A stretch of 18,028 nt of DNA from JAYSFC01 sp041913505 (GTDB lineage Bacteria > Pseudomonadota > Gammaproteobacteria > Burkholderiales > Burkholderiaceae_C). The stretch spans positions 1-18,028 of the forward strand of contig JAYSFC010000077.1 in NCBI GenBank assembly GCA_041913505.1, in the 5' to 3' direction. This document shows, piece after piece, positions 13,788 through 18,028 of this stretch (positions are counted from its first letter, which is position 1; each line of letters opens with the position of its first letter). The notes under the pieces are model-generated. The model searched no databases. It saw only the letters and a program-made list of their open reading frames with translations, and was not told the origin of the DNA. Made by a program: the position numbers and the translations under genes.

Positions 13788-14702
13788 ATGACCCAGCCCC
13801 TTCATGGCATTGCCCCCCTGCCCCACCTGGGCGTGATCCGCGTCGAAGGCGAGGACGCCACCGCATTCCTCCAAGGCCAGTTGACGCAGGACTTCGCACT
13901 GCTCGACCTGCAGCACGCACGTCTGGCAGCCTTCCTGTCGGCCAAGGGCCGCATGCAGGCGAGTTTCATCGGCTTCAAGCGCAGCGGCACCGAGATCCTG
14001 CTCGTGTGCAGCCGCGATTTGCTCGCGGCCACGCTCAAGCGGCTGTCGATGTTCGTGCTGCGCGCCAAGGCGCGCCTCACCGATGCCACAGCCGAATTCG
14101 CGCTGTTCGGCATTGCGGGAAACGCTATTACTTCAATAGCAAAAGAAAGCCAGCCTGCCTGGACAAAGGCCGATATTGGCGCAGCGAGCATCGTCCACCT
14201 CTACCCGGCGGACGGCCTGCCCCGTGCGCTGTGGGTGGCCCCCGCAGGCACGCCCGTGCCCGAGGGTCCCGCGCTCGACCCCGCGCTGTGGCTCTGGGGC
14301 GAGGTGCGCAGCGGCATCGCCACGCTCTCGGCCCCTGTGGTCGATGCCTTCGTGCCCCAGATGCTCAACTACGAATCCGTGGGCGGCGTGAATTTCAAGA
14401 AGGGTTGCTACCCCGGCCAGGAGGTTGTGGCGCGCAGCCAGTTCCGCGGCACGCTCAAGCGCCGCGCCTACGTGGGCCACGCCGAAGCGGCCATCGCCGT
14501 GGGGGCCGAGGTTTTCCACACCGGCGACCCCGAGCAGCCTTGCGGCACCGTGGTGCAGGTGGCTGCAGCCCCCGCGGGGGGCGTGGATGCAATCGTCAGC
14601 CTGCAGATCTCCGCAGCAGGCGATGCACTGCGCGTGGGTGCGCCCAATGGCGTGCCGCTTACGCTGGGCACCCTGCCCTACGCGCTGCTCGACGATATCT
14701 GA
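13788..14702 (+). CDS. ygfZ: Folate-binding protein YgfZ (Fe-S cluster assembly/repair)
   Basis: YgfZ is a tetrahydrofolate-binding protein, related to the GcvT aminomethyltransferases, that supports Fe-S enzymes such as MiaB. The 304-residue product shows the N-terminal GcvT-like fold (LGVIRVEGEDATAFLQGQLTQD, LSAKGRM) and the signature KGCYPGQE at 205-212, with conserved Cys207, followed by VARSQFRGTLKRR. The ATG at 13788 has no Shine-Dalgarno sequence, and a CATAAT box lies six bases upstream, so the mRNA may be leaderless. A 17-base palindrome at 14124-14140 encodes part of NAITSIAK, a segment I would not expect in the family. It converges with the thioesterase-GNAT gene with one base between the stops. 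Confidence 0.92.
   Translation: MTQPLHGIAPLPHLGVIRVEGEDATAFLQGQLTQDFALLDLQHARLAAFLSAKGRMQASFIGFKRSGTEILLVCSRDLLAATLKRLSMFVLRAKARLTDATAEFALFGIAGNAITSIAKESQPAWTKADIGAASIVHLYPADGLPRALWVAPAGTPVPEGPALDPALWLWGEVRSGIATLSAPVVDAFVPQMLNYESVGGVNFKKGCYPGQEVVARSQFRGTLKRRAYVGHAEAAIAVGAEVFHTGDPEQPCGTVVQVAAAPAGGVDAIVSLQISAAGDALRVGAPNGVPLTLGTLPYALLDDI
14124..14140. repeat. 17-base palindrome inside ygfZ
   Basis: GCTATTACTTCAATAGC forms a perfect 6-bp stem with a 5-base loop. It has the same size and nearly the same arms and loop as the core of the tRNA-Lys terminator (GCTATCTACTTGATAGC). It lies within the ygfZ coding sequence in a lower-GC patch. Confidence 0.6.
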
Positions 14703-14703
14703 G

Positions 14704-15561
14704 CTACAGCGAACGGGCCATGTCCACGTGGGGCAGGCCCGCCTCCTCGTAGAGCGCCCCTTGTACGCTGAAGCCTGCGCGCTCATAGAAGCGCTGGGCG
14801 CTGGCCTGCGCGTGCAGCACCACTTGCCGGTCGCCGCGTGAGCGGGCCGCCTCCACGAGGCCATCAAGCAATGCCCGCCCGATGCCGCCGCCACGCAGCC
14901 CATGGTCGACGGCCATGCGGCCGATCCAGCCCACGCCCGGCGCCTTGCGCAGCAGCCGGCCCGCGCCCACGGCCATGCCCAGCCGGTTGTAGACCACCGC
15001 ATGCACTGCAGAGATGTCGTTCGCATCGGCCTCCAGCTCGGCCGGAATACCCTGCTCACGCACGAACACGTCAGTGCGCACGCGCGAGGCATCGCGGCCC
15101 AGGGTGTTCCAGTCGCCCGTGCGCAGCTCGGTCACGTCGCCGCCGGCTTCATAGTGCTCGAAGATCGCGCGCAGCGCGGGAGGCACGGGGCGCGAGGTCT
15201 GCGATTCGGGGTCCGCGAACACATAGACCAGCTCGCCCGAAACCAGCAGCCGCTCGCCCGCGAAGATGCCCGCCCGGAACAGCGACGAAGAATTGCCCAC
15301 GCGCTCGCAGCGGATGCCCACGTCGAGCCAGTCGTCCATGCGGGCCGAGGCGTGGTATTCGAGCGTGGCCTTCTTCACGTACATTTCACCGCCCAGCACG
15401 CGCATGCTGGCCTCATAGGGCATGGCCAGCACGCGCCAGTATTCCGTCATCGCGGTGTCGATGTACATGAGATAGTGGCCGTTGAACACGATCTTCTGCA
15501 TGTCCACCTCGGCCCAGCGCACGCGCAGGCGGTGCACGCAACGGAAATCGGATCGGCGCAT
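14704..15561 (-). CDS. Bifunctional hotdog thioesterase / GNAT acetyltransferase fusion
   Basis: The 285-residue protein joins two enzymes. Residues 1-140 form a YbgC/4HBT hotdog thioesterase: RVRWAEVDMQKIVFNGHY (Asp20 at the catalytic position), then YVKKATLEYHASARMDD and the VSGELVYVF strand. Residues 150-285 form a GNAT domain of ElaA type: RTDVFVREQGIP, the acetyl-CoA loop of motif A (IGRMAVDHGLRGGGIGRALL, 214-233) and motif B (HAQASAQRFYERAGF). The substrates are unknown; an acyl-CoA or acyl-carrier thioester and a small amine or protein are likely. The ATG at 15561 follows the esterase stop by 5 bases, with GGAGG inside the esterase 3' end, so the two genes are co-transcribed. Both domains look intact. 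Confidence 0.85.
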   Translation of the reverse strand: MRRSDFRCVHRLRVRWAEVDMQKIVFNGHYLMYIDTAMTEYWRVLAMPYEASMRVLGGEMYVKKATLEYHASARMDDWLDVGIRCERVGNSSSLFRAGIFAGERLLVSGELVYVFADPESQTSRPVPPALRAIFEHYEAGGDVTELRTGDWNTLGRDASRVRTDVFVREQGIPAELEADANDISAVHAVVYNRLGMAVGAGRLLRKAPGVGWIGRMAVDHGLRGGGIGRALLDGLVEAARSRGDRQVVLHAQASAQRFYERAGFSVQGALYEEAGLPHVDMARSL

Positions 15562-15566
15562 CGTTC

Positions 15567-16532
15567 TCAGTCCTCCATTCCAAAGGCGCGGCGCAAGGCG
15601 CGCGCCGCGTCGGCATGGGCCTGGCGCGCTTCGGGGATCGCCCGGCCCATCTTGATGAATTCGTGCGTCACGCCGCGGTAGATCTCCAGATCCACCGCCA
15701 CGCCCGCAGTGCGCAGCATGTCGGCGTACATCACTCCCTCGTCCACGAGCGGATCACACTCCGCCAGGCCCACCCAGGCGGGTGCCACGCCCTCCACGTC
15801 GCTCGCGTGCAGCGGGGCAAAGCGCCAGTCCTCGCGCTCTTCGCACGTGCTCACGTAGTTGCCGAAGAACCAGCTGATGGCAGGCTCCTCGAGCACCAGG
15901 CCGCGCGCATAGGTGGCATGCGAGGGGGTGTCCTGGTGCGCGGCGCAGCCCGGATAGAACAGCAACTGCAGCGCGAGCGGCAGCCCCGCGTCGCGCGCAC
16001 AGATCGCGTTCACGGCGGCAAGCGTGCCGCCCGCGCTGTCGCCACCCACGGCCAAGCGTGCGGGATCCGCCCCCAGGCGCGCGGCGTTTTGCGCCAGCCA
16101 TTGCAACGCATCCCAGGCATCGTCGTGCGCAATAGGGAACTTGTGCTCGGGTGCGAGGCGGTAGTCGATCGACACGACCATGCAGCCCGCCAGGCGCGCC
16201 AGCTCGCGGCACAGGATGTCGTGCGTGGCCACGCTGCCAATCGTGAAGCCGCCGCCGTGCAGATACAACAGCAGCGGCAGGCCCGGCTCCGTGGCGGGCG
16301 CATACAGGCGCGCGGGCAGCGCATGCCCGTCGCGCGCGGGGATCGAAAGGTCTTCCACGCGGGCAAGCGCGGCCTTCGGCACTTCGAGCACACCCGCGCC
16401 GGCCTCGTAGGCGGCCCGGGCCTGCAGGGGGTCTAGCGTATGCAGCGGCGGGCGACCAGCGCGCTCCATGCGTTCGAGCACGCTGCGCATCTGGGGAGTA
16501 AGGCGGGTACGGTGAAGGTGGTAGTCGGTCAC
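15567..16532 (-). CDS. HSL-family alpha/beta hydrolase (esterase)
   Basis: This is a carboxylesterase of the hormone-sensitive lipase family (class IV), probably cytoplasmic since no signal peptide is seen. Numbering from the GTG at 16532 (321 residues), the oxyanion motif HGGG is at 92-95 and is followed by FTIGS. The nucleophile Ser166 sits in GGDSAGG, Asp260 in AECDPLVDEG, and His290 in GVTHEF, completing the triad. The frame can be extended to a TTG at 16565 (332 residues) or cut to an ATG at 16490. I prefer the GTG because it gives the TDYHLHRTRLTPQM opening I expect, but no ribosome binding site decides it. It lies directly before the thioesterase-GNAT gene. The substrate is unknown; short-chain acyl esters are typical. 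Confidence 0.87.
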   Translation of the reverse strand: MTDYHLHRTRLTPQMRSVLERMERAGRPPLHTLDPLQARAAYEAGAGVLEVPKAALARVEDLSIPARDGHALPARLYAPATEPGLPLLLYLHGGGFTIGSVATHDILCRELARLAGCMVVSIDYRLAPEHKFPIAHDDAWDALQWLAQNAARLGADPARLAVGGDSAGGTLAAVNAICARDAGLPLALQLLFYPGCAAHQDTPSHATYARGLVLEEPAISWFFGNYVSTCEEREDWRFAPLHASDVEGVAPAWVGLAECDPLVDEGVMYADMLRTAGVAVDLEIYRGVTHEFIKMGRAIPEARQAHADAARALRRAFGMED

Positions 16533-16574
16533 GGAAACGGGGCGCCGCACAGGCAGCGCATGCAATCGGGCAAG

Positions 16575-16614
16575 CCCGCGATCATGCGGGATGGAGCAAA
16601 ACCGCGCATCCCGC
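16575..16614 (-). other. Two mutually exclusive hairpins between the hydratase and esterase genes
   Basis: CCCGC (16575-16579) can pair with GCGGG (16586-16590). GCGGGATG (16586-16593) can instead pair with CATCCCGC (16607-16614). The two stems share 16586-16590, so only one can form. Neither is followed by a T-run on the minus strand. The stretch may be a degenerate terminator or a transcript end. Confidence 0.35.
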
Positions 16615-16631
16615 CTGGGGATGCGATCGGC

Positions 16632-17501
16632 TCACTTGAAGGTCACGCGCACGGGCTGCGCGCCTGGCAGGCCCTCATAGGTGGCCGTGACCGATAGGCC
16701 CGGCTTGGGCGGCAGCAACGGCGAGAACGAGCCCAGGCTGATAAGGTCGCCCGGCTGCATCGTGATGCCCTCCTGCTGCAGCGCCTGGGCAAGCCACACC
16801 ACGGCGTTGAGCGGGTGCTCCAGAATGTCACTGCCCTTGCCCTTGCCCAGTTGCGCGCCTTGCCCGTCCGTAAGCGTGACGCTCATATCGCGCAGCGCGT
16901 CCAGCATGGCGTAGCGCTCGGCCCGCAGTGCAGGCACAGGCAGCGGCGTGCCCGCCACGCCCAGACGCGCGCCTACGTTGATGGCGCTCACGCCCGCGCC
17001 GTTGAGCTTGGGCGGGGCCTGCACGAGCAGGTCGGGCAGCTCGATGAACGGAATCACCTGGTCTACGGCTTCGAGCACCTCGATGGGCGTGCTGGCATGG
17101 TTGATGGCCGCACTCTTGACGCGCACGAGCATGTCGGCCTCGTACAGCGGGCGCGAGCCGAAGGCCGCGTCGACGGTGCTGCCGCTGGGCTGCACCATGC
17201 CTTCGTAAAGCTTGCCCCACACGGGCTTGTCGGTATGGAAGCGCTTTTGCACCGCCGGGTTCGTGAGGCCGGCCTTGTAACCCACCACCTTGCCCAACCG
17301 CTGCGCAAGCTGTGCGTTGAGCTTGGCCCGTGTGCAGGCGCCATCCGCGTCGCTTAGGTCATCGGGGTTGGCCGCGGGCGTCCTGGCCGCATAGTGCGCG
17401 GCCATGTCGGCAACCTGCGCGTCGGTGAGGCAGGCGGCCTGGGCGGCTGTCGCGCAGGCGATACCTGCGAGCAAGGCAATGAGGGTTTGCTTCGTGTCCA
17501 T
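16632..17501 (-). CDS. Exported FAH-superfamily 2-keto-4-pentenoate hydratase-like protein
   Basis: The 289-residue product belongs to the MhpD/DmpE hydratase branch of the fumarylacetoacetate hydrolase superfamily. It shows VVGYKAGLTNPAVQKRF near 72-88, WGKLYEGM, and the metal-site region LYEADMLVRV with Glu121 and Asp123. VIPFIELPD with Glu154 and the GDLISLGSFSP loop near the C-terminus are also present. The start at 17501 is strongly supported by GGAGGAC just upstream. It begins with a classical signal peptide (hydrophobic core, AQA before residue 23), which is odd because enzymes of this branch are normally cytoplasmic. Family members usually have E-x-E where this has E-x-D. Cys24 and Cys56 of the mature chain could form a disulfide. 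It is divergent from the alcohol dehydrogenase gene. Substrate and activity are unproven. Confidence 0.82.
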   Translation of the reverse strand: MDTKQTLIALLAGIACATAAQAACLTDAQVADMAAHYAARTPAANPDDLSDADGACTRAKLNAQLAQRLGKVVGYKAGLTNPAVQKRFHTDKPVWGKLYEGMVQPSGSTVDAAFGSRPLYEADMLVRVKSAAINHASTPIEVLEAVDQVIPFIELPDLLVQAPPKLNGAGVSAINVGARLGVAGTPLPVPALRAERYAMLDALRDMSVTLTDGQGAQLGKGKGSDILEHPLNAVVWLAQALQQEGITMQPGDLISLGSFSPLLPPKPGLSVTATYEGLPGAQPVRVTFK

Positions 17502-17562
17502 GTCGTCCTCCGGGTTGTAAAGTTTGCAGGCATCGTATCCGCAACCCTCTCCCCCGCACACC
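17502..17562. promoter_or_regulatory. Divergent intergenic region, hydratase and alcohol dehydrogenase
   Basis: These 61 bases must hold the promoters for both genes. On the minus side GGAGGAC is a clear ribosome binding site for the hydratase, and TACGAT (4/6 to a -10) is present. On the plus side no Shine-Dalgarno sequence precedes the ATG at 17563 (CCCCCGCACACC). I see no strong -35/-10 pair for either direction. Confidence 0.35.
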
Positions 17563-18028
17563 ATGGCTTTCATCTACTACGTCACCCAGATCCAGTTCGA
17601 ATTCGGCGCCGTACGCCTGCTCAAGCAGGAGTGCGAGCGCGTGGGTATCACGCGCCCCCTCATCGTGACCGATCCGGGCGTGAAGGCCGCCGGCGTGCTG
17701 CAGAAGGCGCTCGATGCGCTGCCCGGCATGCCCGTGGCCGTGTTCGACCAGACGCCCTCCAATCCCACCGAAGCCGCCGTGCGCGCGGCCGTGGACCTCT
17801 ACAAGGCCCAGGGCTGCGACGGCCTGATCGCCGTGGGCGGCGGCTCGGCCATTGACTGCGCCAAGGGCATCGCCATCGCGGCCACGCACGAAGGGCCGCT
17901 CACGCACTACGCCACCATCGAGGGCGGCTCGCCGCGCATCACCGACCGCGCAGCGCCGCTCATCGCCGTGCCGACCACCAGCGGCACGGGCAGCGAGGTG
18001 GCGCGCGGCGCCATCATCATCGTGGACG
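17563..18028 (+). CDS. Iron-containing alcohol dehydrogenase (3' partial)
   Basis: The frame is open from the ATG at 17563 to the window end, giving 155 residues of what should be about 380. The N-terminal Rossmann-like half is clear: LIVTDPGVKAAG, a DQTPSNPTEAAV strand-helix, the NAD(P)-binding GGGSAIDCAKG (92-101) and the PTTSGTGSEV loop (137-146) diagnostic of the family. The Asp/His metal ligands lie beyond the window. The family includes butanol, 1,3-propanediol, lactaldehyde and 4-hydroxybutyrate dehydrogenases, and the substrate cannot be read from this half. It diverges from the hydratase gene with 61 bases between starts, and its codon use is high-GC like its neighbours. Confidence 0.9.
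   Translation, partial: MAFIYYVTQIQFEFGAVRLLKQECERVGITRPLIVTDPGVKAAGVLQKALDALPGMPVAVFDQTPSNPTEAAVRAAVDLYKAQGCDGLIAVGGGSAIDCAKGIAIAATHEGPLTHYATIEGGSPRITDRAAPLIAVPTTSGTGSEVARGAIIIVD

Noticed and set aside
13741..13920. 60-residue N-terminal extension of MltG
   Set aside because: It overlaps the start of divergent ygfZ and adds low-complexity Arg/Gly sequence before a normal membrane anchor.
14133..15092. 319-codon minus-strand open frame
   Set aside because: It crosses ygfZ and the thioesterase-GNAT gene in the wrong frames and resembles no family.
1..18028. CRISPR arrays, insertion sequences, rRNA genes and defence systems
   Set aside because: I found no spaced direct repeats of CRISPR type, no transposase and no defence genes. 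The only repeats are the in-frame protein repeats and short palindromes.

Overview
The window reads like chromosome from a high-GC beta-proteobacterium of the order Burkholderiales, most likely the family Comamonadaceae (Acidovorax-like). This rests on protein style, the mltG-tmk-holB-pilZ-tatD order, the exosortase-type surface protein tail and GCTAT...ATAGC palindromes; the genus is an inference. About 17 protein genes and one tRNA are supported. Most are conserved housekeeping genes, and I do not see a complete unknown system.

Positions 1-3098 hold the 3' part of a large, visibly less GC-rich gene for a secreted surface protein. It has five fibronectin type III domains alternating with four cysteine-pair beta domains in an exact 519-base period, then a choice-of-anchor-like domain and a variant IPTL-CTERM sorting tail. 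A gene-poor stretch of about 390 bases follows, then a strong intrinsic terminator and tRNA-Lys(UUU) on the minus strand.

Positions 3664-7160 (minus) carry tolB-pal-cpoB-tcdA, the periplasmic half of the Tol-Pal envelope system plus the enzyme that makes cyclic t6A37 in ANN-decoding tRNAs. tRNA-Lys(UUU), an expected TcdA substrate, lies just downstream on the same strand. tolQ, tolR and tolA are not here: a divergent MsbA-type lipid A flippase gene (7296-9092, plus) sits directly upstream of tolB.

Positions 9118-13740 (minus) form a compact run mltG-tmk-holB-pilZ-tatD-ankyrin protein. Three of its junctions are four-base ATGA overlaps. It combines peptidoglycan processing, dTTP synthesis, the clamp loader delta' subunit, type IV pilus control and a TatD-family DNase. 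ygfZ (13788-14702, plus) diverges from mltG across 47 bases.

Positions 14704-17501 (minus) hold a thioesterase-acetyltransferase fusion, an HSL-family esterase and an apparently exported FAH-superfamily hydratase. The 5' part of an iron-containing alcohol dehydrogenase starts at 17563 (plus) and runs off the window end. These four look like accessory metabolism; no pathway can be assigned from sequence alone.
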